Assembly (NCBI RefSeq): GCF_954871325.1
Contig: NC_088775.1
Location: 81,879,561-81,943,560, forward strand
Length of the DNA stretch: 64,000 nucleotides
Source of the DNA: Gordionus sp. m RMFG-2023
Lineage: Eukaryota; Nematomorpha; Gordioida; Chordodea; Parachordodidae
Reading direction: 5' to 3'
A program made the translations under genes and the position numbers. The first letter of the stretch is position 1. Every line of letters starts with the position of its first letter. The notes under the pieces were generated by a model. The model worked only from the letters and a program-made list of their open reading frames with translations, searched no databases and was not told the origin of the DNA. Of this stretch, positions 11,055 to 23,400 are shown one piece after another.

Positions 11055-13375
11055 CTAGTCAACTTCTTCCATCCTATTTTTATCTTCAGATTCATCAAGT
11101 TGAGGGAGCTCATCAATTTTAGCATCTACATGGTCTCCAGAGATGTTAGCTTCATCTTCATCAATACCCAAACCTAGTTTGATCATTCTGTATATGCAAC
11201 AGGCATGACCTGTGGGATCTTCAAGGGTAAAACCACATGAAAGGAGTGAGGTTTCATACAATAGATTAATCAAATCCCTAGCTGATCTATCATTTTTGTC
11301 AGTCTCAATCTTCTGGCATAAAGTTTTCATGATTGAATGATTGGGGTTTATTTCCAAGTGTTTTTTGGCGGCCATGTAACCAAGGGTTGAATTGTCTCTT
11401 AAAGCTTGAGCCTTCATAATTCTCTCCATGTTGGCAGTCCACCCATATTGACTAGTAACAATACAGCATGGTGAATTCACAAGTCGATTGGAAACAGTAA
11501 CCTTAAAAATAAAAAAAATAATTTATTAACATTCAATTTCAATATAATTTACCTTTTCAATTTTGCGATCTAAAATATCTTTCATGGCTTTACATAGAGG
11601 TTCAAATTTAATCTTTTGCTCATCAAAAATCTTCTTTTCCTCTTCATTGTCAGGCAATTCAAGGCCTTCTTTGGTAACAGATACTAGTGGCTTCCCATCA
11701 TAATCCTTTAATTGCTGAACACAGTACTCATCAATGGGCTCTGTCATGTATATAACTTCAAAGCCTCTTTTGATCACATTTTCAACAAGAGCTGAATTTT
11801 GAACTTGTTCTTTACTCTCACCAGTAATATAGAAAATATTTTTTTGATTTTCTTTCATTCGACTAACATACTCCTTGAGGGAAACCATTTCATCAGGAAA
11901 GGCAGAAGTGTTATAACGCAAAAACTCAGACAACTTTTTACGATTTTGGCTGTCTTCATGGATACCCAATTTTAAGTTCTTGGAGAATTGTTCATAAAAC
12001 TTTTTGTATTGCTCTTTATCTTCACATAATTCTTCAAACATTTCAAGGCATTTTTTTACAATATTTTTTCTTATAACTTTCAGAATTTTATTTTGTTGCA
12101 ACATTTCACGGGAAATATTAAGAGGAAGATCTTCTGAGTCAACTACACCCTTGATAAAGCATAAGTATTCTGGAATTAATTCTTCACAATTATCCATTAT
12201 AAAAACACGTCTGACATATAATTTAATATTGTTTTTTTTCTTCCTTGTCTCAAACATATCGAATGGGCATCGTTTTGGTAAAAATAAAAGAGCTTTAAAT
12301 TCAAGTTGGCCTTCCACAGAAAAATGTTTAACAGCTAGATGATCTTCCCAATCATTAGTTAAGCTTTTGTAAAAATCACCATATTCTTCTTGTGTTATAT
12401 CATCAGGATTTCTTGTCCAAATAGGTTTTGTTTTGTTTAATTCCTCATCTTCAACATATTTCTCCTTTATTTTCTTTTTTTTCTTTTCTTTGACTTTTTC
12501 ATCATCTTCTTCATTGCCAACATCTTCAACTTTAGGTGTTTCATTATCTATTATATCTTCTTTATCATCTTTTTTATCTTCTTTCATTTCTTCTTCATCA
12601 TCACTTATTTCTCGGTCTCTTTCTTTTTGTACTACAAGTTTGATTGGGTAACCAATAAACTGACTGTGTTTTTTGACAACTTCTTTGATTTTTCTTTCTT
12701 CCAAATAATCAAGCTGGTCTTCTTTTAGATATAAAATCACTCTAGTTCCTCTAGGTAATAAATCAGTGTTTTCTTCTTTTATGGTGAATGAGCCACCAGC
12801 AGATGATTCCCAGGTATATTGCTCATCATCATTGTGTTTTGAAATGACAATAACTTTATCTGCAACCAAATAACTTGAATAAAATCCAACACCAAATTGC
12901 CCAATCATAGATATATCAGCACCAGCCTACAAAAAAAATTATTTATGTAATGAATTATGTAAAATACTTGTAAAGCTTCCATAAATGCTTTGGTTCCAGA
13001 TTTTGCAATAGTACCCAAATTATTAATAAGATCAGCTTTGGTCATACCTATACCTGTATCTATAATTGTTAAGGTTTTATCCTCTTTGTTAGGAATAATT
13101 TTGATGTAAAGTTCTTTTTCAGCATTTAATTTTGTTGGATCAGTCAAACTTTCATAGCGTATTTTATCTAAAGCCTATATTTTAAATAATTATTTAATCA
13201 TATAAAATTCATTTCTTACATCAGAAGCATTGGATATCAATTCTCTCAAAAAAATTTCTTTATTGGAGTAAAACGTGTTAATAATCAAGCTCATAAGCTG
13301 AGCTATCTCCGCTTGAAAAGCATAAGTCTCAACTTCCTTCATATTTTGATCATTGGTGTTATTATCTTGAGTCAT
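11055..13375 (-). CDS. HSP90: Cytosolic HSP90 (HSP90-alpha/beta type), four exons
   Basis: ATP-dependent chaperone that matures kinases, steroid receptors and other clients in the cytosol. Exons (minus strand): 13220-13375, 12968-13174, 12926-11553 and 11501-11055; all introns are GT-AG, short (45-51 bp) and in phase 0, and the frame closes to 727 residues (family about 720-730). Seen in order: the N-terminal ATPase with [11 protein letters not shown] (res 42-52), [11 protein letters not shown] and [17 protein letters not shown]; a lysine/glutamate-rich linker at about 223-285; a middle domain with [19 protein letters not shown] and [17 protein letters not shown]; a C-terminal dimerisation domain; and the terminal MEEVD that binds TPR co-chaperones, which marks the cytosolic rather than ER or mitochondrial paralogue. 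The start ATG at 13375 precedes a short acidic/polar leader before [20 protein letters not shown]. It appears intact. A candidate heat-shock element lies about 90 bp upstream. Confidence 0.98.
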
Positions 13376-13459
13376 TTGTAATATATAATTGTATATAAAA
13401 AATAATAAGGAAATGAAAGAATTTGGTGAAAATTAATTTATATAATATTTTTATAAAAT

Positions 13460-13469
13460 CTTCTGGAAA
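13460..13469 (-). promoter_or_regulatory. Candidate heat-shock element upstream of HSP90
   Basis: The sequence cTTCTGGAAa is a perfect nTTCnnGAAn pair, the core of an HSF binding site, 85-95 bp upstream of the HSP90 start codon. Only two of the usual three or more inverted units are clear. Such a short word is expected by chance now and then, so position is the main support. Confidence 0.4.
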
Positions 13470-13529
13470 ATGCTAGTATTATTTTTGGTTTTTAATAAAG
13501 TGCGATGCGATTTAAAATTAAACATTTTT

Positions 13530-14260
13530 TGCTATTAATCAACTTTATATTTTTATTAAAAAAATATATTATAATTAAATATTAAATCAGTGAAAAGTGT
13601 TTAAAATGAATCCCTTAAAAATTATTTATAAGTCAAAAACAGAATTTTTATATACTCAAAAAATAGAATATTTCTAGTCAAAAAATAGAATTTTAATCTT
13701 TTTCATAATTTTTCTACATAAAGATAGAAAAGAAAAAGTTTTATTTTTAAATATTTTTATTTTCTTTATTTTATTTCTATTTTATGTTTTATTATGATCT
13801 AAAATAAATATTTTGATTCCTCTAATTTTATTAATTTTTATAGATAATAAAAGGTTTAAAAAAATTCAATACTATGTATAAATAGTAAAACAAAATCAAC
13901 TTTATATTTTTATTAAAAAAATATATTATTATTAAATCAGTGAAAAGTGTTTAATATGAATCCCTTTTCTTTTTATTAATGTTATGAAAATTAAAATTAT
14001 TATATAGTCATTAATAGAATTTTTATATACTCAAAAATAGAATATTTATAGTCAAAAATAGAATTTTAAACTTTTTCATAATTTTTTAAAGCTTCATTGA
14101 AGATAGAAAAGTAAGAAGTTTATTTTAAAATATTTTTATTTTCCTTATTTTTATTCTATTTTAATTTTATTATCAACTAATATAAATATTTTGATTTCTC
14201 TTATTTTATCAATATTTATAGATAATATTAGGTTTAAAAAAATTCAAAATACTATTCATA
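13530..14260. repeat. Tandem duplication of about 360 bp
   Basis: The segment starting CAACTTTATATTTTTATTAA near 13538 is repeated from about 13897 with the same order of words: ATTAAATCAGTGAAAAGTGT (13583 and 13934), AGAATTTTTATATACTCAAA, CTTTTTCATAATTTTT, GAAGATAGAAAAG and AGGTTTAAAAAAATTCAA. The copies differ by many substitutions and small indels, so the duplication is not recent. It lies directly upstream of HSP90 and has no coding. Confidence 0.75.
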
Positions 14261-16436
14261 ATAAATAGTAAAACAAATGCAGATAATAGCAGTAATTTGG
14301 AGGGGATAATATATTAACAATCGACAATTATGACTGGTTATACACATTTTTGCCCTTTTTCATATACACCAACTCTGCTGTGTAGTAGAATTCTCGATCA
14401 TTGAAGTAATCTAAAATAAATATTATTGACCCATTAATATTTTAAACATCATATTTTTTTTGAAAAAATTTATAACTTTTATAGGACTCGAGTTCTGAAC
14501 TTCAATCGCGAACTCAATATAGTAACTTCAAAAGAGTCGCGAATCTACTACTAGTCTGCAAAACACGAAATTTACAATATTATATTTTATAAAAATTATA
14601 TTATATTCAACCTTTATAGTAGAGAAATTTATTCGAATCGGTTATTAGAGAATTATAAGGATAAATTTGGTGAAATTCGCAGTAAGTCGGGGTTATTTAT
14701 AGAATATAAGAGGAGATTGAAGGTGATATGTTAATAGACGCCTGAAATAAATTAATAAAGTAATAGTAAATGATTATATATATATAATATTATTATTATG
14801 TTTTAATTATTTTATTTGAATATTCAGATTGTAGTATATAATAACTATGGGATTGCAAATATTAAGACGGAAATAAACTAATAAGAAAGCATAGTATAAT
14901 AAAAGTAAAGAACAGAGTTGTTAAAGGATCGAGATTAAAAAATCGACGATGCTGGGTTCAATCCTAATTTTGACAATTTACCCAGATTTTTTTTCTTTTA
15001 AATTAACGATCGTTATCGAGATCATTTCGTTAAATATTCGATCTTATTAAAAATTTAATTTAAAAACTATATAAATAAAATAAAATTTTTTTTAATAAAA
15101 TCAATAAAATATCATTTTTATAAAAAAATCTATCTCCGTCATAATTTAGCATCCTCGGCCATATTTTAATTATTCTCATAAATTATGAGAATAATTTAAA
15201 ATTTTATCGGCAACATTTACAAATTTAATTTACTACCTACTTTTATTTGAATTAAAAATATAATAAATTACTTTTAGATATTTACTTATGTCTATTATAG
15301 AAAAATACACTTACAGTTATTGAAGTGACAGCCAAATGAGAACATTTTACCATTTGCTCAGCTCCGCATAATAATGTTAACTATCATTTCCTAATATAGA
15401 GATTTCCTTCACTATGTCAGGACAGCAGCATACTCGCAGAAATAATTAATCTAAAATTTTAGCTTAATTGGCCTTATATCAATCTGCCACAAAATCTTTA
15501 ATCACTGATTTGGATAGCCTGCAGGATCAATCACATGCAGATGCTTATTCAAATGATTGTATATATAAAAACTGAAACGTTTTTTAAAAAAAAATTTTCG
15601 CAAAATGCGCCTTCCCCCCTAAAATTTTTTTTTATCAAATAATGATTCAATTACTATTTTTGAATATATTAATTAAAAAAATATAAATACCGATCAAGCT
15701 CTAATGTGGAGTGGAGTGCATGTTTTGTAACGCTAAATATGTTTGATTGATATTTAATTTTTTTTTAATTATTTAAAAATTTTAATTAATTAAATATATT
15801 AATATTATTATAATATTCTATTACAATAAATTTACACTATATTTCATTCATTATTATATTTGTTAATTTTGCATAGAGCATAAACTCTCTTCAGAAATTT
15901 ATAAAGCTAGATTTTGATCCTCTTTTTTGAAAAGATCGTGATAGGTATTCCATCCTTTTAAAAGGATCGAATAATAAGCCTGGTATAAATTTTAAAAAAC
16001 TTTAAATTCAACACATAAAAGGATTAAAGAATTGAAGAATCTAAAAATAAATTTTTAGTAAATAATAAAATTTAAATAGTTTTGTGCATCATTCATTATA
16101 TATATTGAATTATTATGTTTTACAAATATCATTCATAACATAAAATATGAATTGTATTGATATATATCTATTTACTGTGATATCCTTTTCATTTCCAACC
16201 ATTTATTCGTATAATAAATGGACTCAAACTGATAAAACCCTGTTCATAACTATGAAATAGCCACTCTCTAATAATAATAAGGTAAGTCATTTGTTAAAAT
16301 ATTACTCACTAATTTAAAAAAAGAATATTAAGAAGAACGTCATAGTGATGATTATATTTGAAGTTTTCGTGAATTGACGAAAAAAAGATGAATGTAGTAA
16401 ATTGAAAATTATAATTGCATGATAATTTATAATATA
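14261..16436. other. AT-rich intergenic region, no gene seen
   Basis: No open frame with family motifs on either strand. The words at 14905-14960, with GGTTCAATCC, look briefly like a tRNA B box but no cloverleaf can be built around them. No terminal repeats were found. Confidence 0.55.
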
Positions 16437-16736
16437 CTAGTAGAAAGCCCGTCAAAAATGACGGGGAATGAGATTTTTATTCATTTTTTTACGATAGATA
16501 TCATGCCAGATCCCTCACAATATTAGGAAGCATATAATTATAAAAGTTTATCCAGCCCAGCTCAACCCTTAATAATTTGTTAAAGATATTCCCATGTCAG
16601 GTGCAAGCTAATATAAATTTTGAGGTTCCAAGCCCAGTCGTATCCAATATAATTATGAAAATATTTTCCCACCTAGGAGATAGTTAAATTTTTAATTGAT
16701 TTATCATCACATTAAGGTGAATTATATGATTTACCG
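16437..16736 (-). mobile_element. Helitron 3' end fragment (copy 1)
   Basis: Read on the minus strand this ends CCCGTCATTTTTGACGGG, then CTTTCTACTAG, followed by T. A GC-rich hairpin a few bases before CTRR with a 3' flanking T is the Helitron signature. The rest (to about 16730) matches the copies at 51466 and 53520, including CAAGCCCAGTC-type words and ATTTATCATCACAT. The element is cut at 16737 by another transposon end, and no 5' end is visible. Non-autonomous fragment. Confidence 0.78.
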
Positions 16737-17330
16737 TAGTGTTGTTAAACGGCTAAGCTGAGTCGACTTAGCTACGACTCGAGCCTAGTTTCTAGTCGAT
16801 AAAACAGCTTAGTCGGCTCACTTAGTCGGCTCGCTTAGTTGGCTCACTTAGTCGGCTCGCTTAGTCGGCTCGCTTAGTCGGCTCGCTTAGTCGGCTCTCT
16901 TAGTCGGCTCTCTTAGTCGGCTCACTTAGTCGACTCAGAGGTTAGCTTGAGTTTAATTTAAATTTAGAGCCAAAATTTATTTTTATGTTATTGAGATATT
17001 TTAAATAATAATGTAGAATTTTATTTAATTATTTTTAGTGAAATAATTTATTTTATTTATATTTAATGTTAATATTTTATTATTATCAAACAAAAAATTT
17101 TTTTTAATTTTATTTCAAATATGTTTTGATCGATCTTATAATAAAAATGGATTTATTTATTTGATTTTTTTTAAATAAAAAAAATTCATATTTTCGAGCT
17201 AAAAATTTTAAGCAAAAAATAATTTTTGAAATACAAAAATATTTTTGAAACATATTTTGTTGATTTTTTTATAAATTTTTAAATCTTTTTTAAGAAATAC
17301 TTTTTTTAATTTTATCATAAATAAATAATC
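16737..17330. mobile_element. Left end of a hAT-like element with 13-bp subterminal repeats
   Basis: It begins TAGTGTTGTTAAACGGCTAA, the same end as the MITE at 9845-10031, followed by GAGTCGACTTAGC words and the 13-bp tandem block at 16808-16937. The matching right end was not found in the window, so the right boundary given is only where recognisable sequence fades; the element may have been cut by the foldback structure that follows. Confidence 0.55.
16808..16937. repeat. Ten tandem copies of a 13-bp unit
   Basis: The unit CTTAGTCGGCTCR is repeated exactly ten times over 130 bp, differing mainly at the last base (A, G or T); one unit has TTGG and the last has CGAC. It is a GC-richer island in AT-rich DNA. 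Position just inside a transposon end suggests an amplified transposase binding site. Confidence 0.92.
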
Positions 17331-17335
17331 TTTTA

Positions 17336-17570
17336 GGTCAAATCTTCTATTGTTTTTTTATATTATTTTTATAAATATATCTATATTTTAAGTTTATTTT
17401 ATTAATAAGAGGTGGTCTTTCTAAATAATTTTTTTATAAATATATCTATATTTTAAGAATATATAAAAGAGCTGGTTTTTCTTTTTCTAAATAATTTTTT
17501 TTATAAATATATCTATATTTTAAGTATATTAAAAGAGGTGGTTTTTCTAAATTATTTTTTTATTAATATT
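17336..17570. repeat. Short tandem repeat of about 65 bp, 3-4 copies
   Basis: The phrase TTTTATAAATATATCTATATTTTAAG, followed by AGAGGTGGTTTTTCTAAA, recurs at about 17365, 17430 and 17500 with small changes. It abuts the outer end of the foldback-like structure and is not coding. Confidence 0.7.
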
Positions 17571-18065
17571 TATGTCAAACTTGTTTTTAATGCGACAATT
17601 GTCATATGCGTTATTTTTTAAGATTTTTGAAATTTTTGGACACAAAAGGGTTATATTATAATTTATATTGTAAAGATATTATATTATAAATTCAATGAAG
17701 ATGTTCCCTGGAAAAATGATAATTATCATAATAGGTAGGTATATTTTTGAAGATATAAGATTTTTTTGTGACGCTAATGGGCAAAAATATGTTTCTTTAA
17801 CAGGTAAAATTTAATGTAGATGTACCCTAGATAAATGACAATTGTCATAATAGTTATTTTTAAAGTTTTTTAAATTTTTTTGACTTAAATAGGCTAAAAT
17901 AAGTACTGCTAACATGTCTAAATAAAACTTCAGTGAAGATGTACCCTAGAAAAGTAACAATTGTCATAATCGTTGTTTTTAAAGTTTTTCGAATTTTTTT
18001 GACGTAAATGAGCTAAAATAAGCATTGCTAACATGTTTAAATAAAATTTTAGTGAAGATGTACGA

Positions 18066-20463
18066 CAAAGACCTGCAAGCCCGGCCCTAAGCCCGGCCCG
18101 GCCGTATTTTAAATTTTTTAAATATACCCTGGTCGGGCCGGGCCGGGCCTAAAAAATTTTTTTTTAAACATATCCAGGCCGGGCCGGGCATAATTTTTTA
18201 AATATATCCGGGCCGGGCCGGGCCGGGCCTAAGATTTTTAAACCCGGGCCAGGCTAGGCCTTAATATTTTTTATAAAAAATTTTACATTATGAGTTATTG
18301 GTTATAAGATTATATTATATTATAGTTATGATTAATATAATATTGGGTGATGGTTAACACTACCTAACACTCACAGATCGATCTAATTATTAATTTCCTG
18401 AAAGATACCGGAAAACTCCATTTTAAATTACTTAATATATTTTAATATCTAAAATTGCAGTGCTCCACTAGTCATTTTCAAATTGTGTTAGATAACTTAG
18501 AAGTTAGACTTAGAACAGTATGTATAATTATCAAAGACCTGCAAGCCCGGCCCTAAGCCCGGCCCGGCTGTCATTTATTAAATACAATTTTAAGAAATTC
18601 ATTTAACTCCAAATATTTGGAAAGTAATGCCCCATTAATAAAATCAACAATCGATAATACTAAAATATTAGTGGGGCATTTAAAACAAAGTAATAAATGC
18701 CAGCATTTAAAACAAAGTAATAAATGCCAGCATTTAAAAGCCCTTTATCAAGATATAGAAGTCCGCTGTTACTCTAAATACAATATGATCAATTCTGTTT
18801 ATTCTCAAAATGAAGAAATTAAAAAAGTTCTTCTAGAACATGGGGGATCGGAAAAGTATTATATTATAGACTTTCCGATCCTTCAGGATCTAGTCAACAT
18901 TCTTGAGAATTTTAACAGAGCTATTGTTGAGTTACAGTCGGACTCTTGTACTCTTTTTAAAGTGGTAATATGGTATTATGAACTTCTTGAAGTTTGTAAT
19001 ACCTTTCAAAGCGAAAAAAGAGAAATAAAATTGATATTACTTAATATAAAGCATTTTTTAATTGAAAAATTTGTTTTACACAAGTATCATTTTATTTCTC
19101 TTTTTCTCTGTCCCAAATTCAAACAATTACGTATGTTGTCAGGGACAGATCGCAAGATGACGGAAAACTATATAAAAGATTATATTAAATCACAAGAGGC
19201 TCAGGAAGTAAATGAAATACCATAGACCAGTCAAATTACGACTGTTGTTAAACAAACTGAATCGTTTTATGACAAATGGGGCGATGGTAATTCTGGTAAT
19301 ATGTCAATACCCGATGATGAATATTATAATTACATAAATAAAAAAATAGATGAAACATTTAAGGTGGATAATTTGTTAGAGTGGTGGGCTTCTCATCAAA
19401 GCGAATTCCCAATTTTAGCAAAATTGGCAAAACGGGTATTGGCTATTCCTGCTTCAAGTGCAAGCTGTGAGCGGAATTTCCACTACTGGAAGAATTCTTG
19501 AAGAAAGAAGAAGTAATCTTCAACCTGAAAAGGTAGATATGCTTCTCTTTCTTCATGATAATTTGTGAATTTTTAATATCTTTCTTGAGTATAGGGTTTC
19601 GTCAATCATGCTGGTTTTTTACTTTGCAAACTGTCAAATATTTATTGCATTTATTATATTTTACCTTGAGTCATGAAAGTTTTTTATTATTTTTTTTTAC
19701 AATATATTATATAATACAATTATCTTCTTTTGTTAAAAATTTATATTATAAAATAAATTATATTAATATTGTGCAATTTGATTATATTTTCAAAATACTA
19801 TTTATTATACATGCATTTTTTTAAATAGCGATTTATTTTTACTTTATAAATTAAATAGTAAATTAAATACAATATATTATATTCTCAAAATATTTTCCAT
19901 TTTTATAAATTATATATTAGTTTTATTATTTTTAAATGCAATATAAAATATAGTATATGCTCAAAATATTATTACCATTTTTATGAATATTAGTTTTATT
20001 TTTATAAATGCAATATAAAATATAGTATATGCTCAAAATATCCATTTTTATAAATAACAGTTTTATAATTTTTATAAATTTAATATAATATTCTCAAAAT
20101 ATTAGCTTTTTACATGTATTTTTTAAATAAAAATTAAAAATCACAAATAGAATCTTTTATATTCAAAAATATTATTTGCACAAATTTTTTATAGTATCAA
20201 TTAGTAATTAAATATCTGAATAAAATATGAAATATACTTATATCCGGGCCGGGCCGTAAAAAATTTTTTAAAAAAATATCAGGGCCTGGCCGGGTTGTAA
20301 AAAAATTTTTAAAAAAATATCAGGGCCGGGCCGGGCCTTAAATTTTTAAATCCGGGCCGGGCCGGGCCGTAAAAAATTTTTTTTTTAAATATCCGGGCCG
20401 GGCCGGGCCTAAAAATTTTAAAACCGGGCCGGGCCGTGCAAATGGTACCTCTGCAGGTCTCTG
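18066..20463 (+). mobile_element. hAT element (CAAAGACCTGCA ends) inserted in the satellite
   Basis: Inverted ends CAAAGACCTGCAAGCCC and the inverse of CAGAGACCTGCAGAGG, flanked by perfect 8-bp duplications ATGTACGA (18058-18065 and 20464-20471) that are part of a satellite unit. Both subterminal regions (18066-18250 and 20240-20450) are dense with CCGGGCCGGGCC blocks. A second copy of the left end starts at 18532 inside the element, so it is an internally duplicated or nested copy. It carries the C-terminal half of a transposase at 18617-19568. Same family as 6247-9594. Confidence 0.93.
18617..19568 (+). pseudogene. C-terminal part of a hAT transposase
   Basis: The N-terminal zinc finger and first catalytic residues are absent; the preserved piece starts near the region before the usual TRWNST motif (here IEVRCYSKYNMINSV) and ends in the hATC dimerisation domain with LEWWASHQSEFPILAKLAKR and VLAIPASSASCERNF. 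A 24-bp stretch (encoding LKQSNKCQ) is tandemly duplicated near 18680-18735. A stop sits near 19223, and one base is missing in the hATC near 19485, after which the family sequence continues in another frame (GRILEERRSNLQ) to TGA at 19566-19568. It is a non-functional relic. The related relic at 55043-55369 (-) shares the ERNFST.GR..EERR signature. Confidence 0.85.
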
Positions 20464-23400
20464 ATGTACGATAGATAAGTGACAATTGTCATAATCGTTG
20501 TTTTTAAAGTTTTTCGAATTTTTTTGACGTTAAATGGGCTAAAATAAGCATTGCTAACATGTTAAAATAAAATTTAAGTGAAGATGTACCCTAGATAAGT
20601 GACAATTGTCATAATCGTTGTTTTTAAAGTTTTTCGAATTTTTTTGACGTAAATGGGCTAAAATAAGCATTGCTAACATGTTTAAATAAAATTTAAGTGA
20701 AGATGTACCCTAGATAAGTGACAATTGTCATAAACGTTGTTTTTAAAGTTTTTCGAATTTTTTTGACGTAAATGGGCTAAAATAAGCATTGCTAACATGT
20801 TTAAATAAAATTTAAGTGAAGATGTACCCTAGATAAGTGACAATTGTCATAAACGTTGTTTTTAAAGTTTTTCGAATTTTTTTGACGTTAAATGGGCTAA
20901 AATAAGCATTGCTAACATGTTAAAATAAAATTTAAGTGAAGATGTACCCTAGATAAGTGACAATTGTCATAATCGTTGTTTTTAAAGTTTTTCGAATTTT
21001 TTTGACTTAAATGGGCTAAAATAAGCATTGCTAACATGTTTAAATAAAATTTAAGTGAAGATGTACCACGGATAAGTGACAATTGTCATAATCGTTGTTT
21101 TTAAAGTTTTTCGAATTTTTTTGACGTAAATGGGCTAAAATAAGCATTGCTAACATGTTTAAATAATATTTTAGGGGAGATGTACCATAGATAAGTGACA
21201 ATTGTCATAATCGTTGTATTTAAAGTTTTTCGAATTTTTTTGACGTAAATGGGCTAAAATAAGCATTGCTAACATGTTTAAATAAAATTTAAGTGAAGAT
21301 GTACCCTAGATAAGTGACAATTGTCATAATCGTTGTTTTTAAAGTTTTTCGAATTTTTTTGACGTAAATGGGCTAAAATAAGCATTGCTAACATGTTTAA
21401 ATAAAATTTAAGTGAAGATGTACCCTAGATAATTGACAATTGTCATAATCGTTGTATTTAAAGTTTTTCGAATTTTTTTGACGTAAATGGGCTAAAATAA
21501 GCATTGCTAACATGTTAAAATAAAATTTAAGTGAAGATGTACCATAGATAAGTGACAATTGTCATAATCGTTGTATTTAAAGTTTTTCGAATTTTTTTGA
21601 CGTAAATGGGCTAAAATAAGCATTGCTAACATGTTTAAATAAAATTTAAGTGAAGATGTACCCTAGATAAGTGACAATTGTCATAATCGTTGTTTTTAAA
21701 GTTTTTCGAATTTTTTTGACGTAAATGGGCTAAAATAAGCATTGCTACATGTTTAAATAAAATTTAAGTGAAGATGTACCCTAGATAAGTGACAATTGTC
21801 ATAAACGTTGTTTTTAAAGTTTTTCGAATTTTTTTGACGTAAATGGGCTAAAATAAGCATTGCTAACATGTTTAAATAAAATTTAAGTGAAGATGTACCC
21901 TAGATAAGTGACAATTGTCATAATCGTTGTTTTTAAAGTTTTTCGAATTTTTTTGACGTAAATGGGCTAAAATAAGCATTGCTACATGTTTAAATAAAAT
22001 TTAAGTGAAGATGTACCCTAGATAAGTGACAATTGTCATAATCGTTGTATTTAAAGTTTTTCGAATTTTTTTGACGTAAATGGGCTAAAATAAGCATTGC
22101 TAACATGTTTAAATAAAATTTAAGTGAAGATGTACCCTAGATAAGTGACAATTGTCATAATCGTTGTTTTTAAAGTTTTTCGAATTTTTTTGACGTAAAT
22201 GGGCTAAAATAAGCATTGCTAACATGTTTAAATAATATTTTAGGGGAGATGTACCATAGATAAGTGACAATTGTCATAATCGTTGTATTTAAAGTTTTTC
22301 GAATTTTTTTGACGTAAATGGGCTAAAATAAGCATTGCTAACATGTTTAAATAAAATTTAAGTGAAGATGTACCCTAGATAAGTGACAATTGTCATAATC
22401 GTTGTTTTTAAAGTTTTTCGAATTTTTTTGACGTAAATGGGCTAAAATAAGCATTGCTACATGTTTAAATAAAATTTAAGTGAAGATGTACCCTAGATAA
22501 GTGACAATTGTCATAAACGTTGTTTTTAAAGTTTTTCGAATTTTTTTGACGTAAATGGGCTAAAATAAGCATTGCTAACATGTTTAAATAAAATTTAAGT
22601 GAAGATGTACCCTAGATAAGTGACAATTGTCATAATCGTTGTTTTTAAAGTTTTTCGAATTTTTTTGACGTAAATGGGCTAAAATAAGCATTGCTACATG
22701 TTTAAATAAAATTTAAGTGAAGATGTACCCTAGATAAGTGACAATTGTCATAAACGTTGTTTTTAAAGTTTTTCGAATTTTTTTGACGTTAAATGGGCTA
22801 AAATAAGCATTGCTAACATGTTAAAATAAAATTTAAGTGAAGATGTACCCTAGATAAGTGACAATTGTCATAATCGTTGTTTTTAAAGTTTTTCGAATTT
22901 TTTTGACTTAAATGGGCTAAAATAAGCATTGCTAACATGTTTAAATAAAATTTAAGTGAAGATGTACCACGGATAAGTGACAATTGTCATAATCGTTGTT
23001 TTTAAAGTTTTTCGAATTTTTTTGACGTAAATGGGCTAAAATAAGCATTGCTAACATGTTTAAATAATATTTTAGGGGAGATGTACCATAGATAAGTGAC
23101 AATTGTCATAATCGTTGTATTTAAAGTTTTTCGAATTTTTTTGACGTAAATGGGCTAAAATAAGCATTGCTAACATGTTTAAATAAAATTTAAGTGAAGA
23201 TGTACCCTAGATAAGTGACAATTGTCATAATCGTTGTTTTTAAAGTTTTTCGAATTTTTTTGACGTAAATGGGCTAAAATAAGCATTGCTACATGTTTAA
23301 ATAAAATTTAAGTGAAGATGTACCCTAGATAAGTGACAATTGTCATAAACGTTGTTTTTAAAGTTTTTCGAATTTTTTTGACGTTAAATGGGCTAAAATA

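Noticed and set aside
12004-12651. Plus-strand frames rich in Ser and Phe opposite HSP90
   Set aside because: Antisense shadows of the HSP90 coding exon, including the Lys/Glu linker.
14905-14990. Possible tRNA (GGTTCAATCC B-box-like word)
   Set aside because: The T-arm stem does not pair beyond one or two bases and no acceptor stem or D arm fits.
18066-18250. CpG island or gene promoter
   Set aside because: The GC-rich block is the repeated subterminal sequence of a hAT and recurs at its other end and in another copy.
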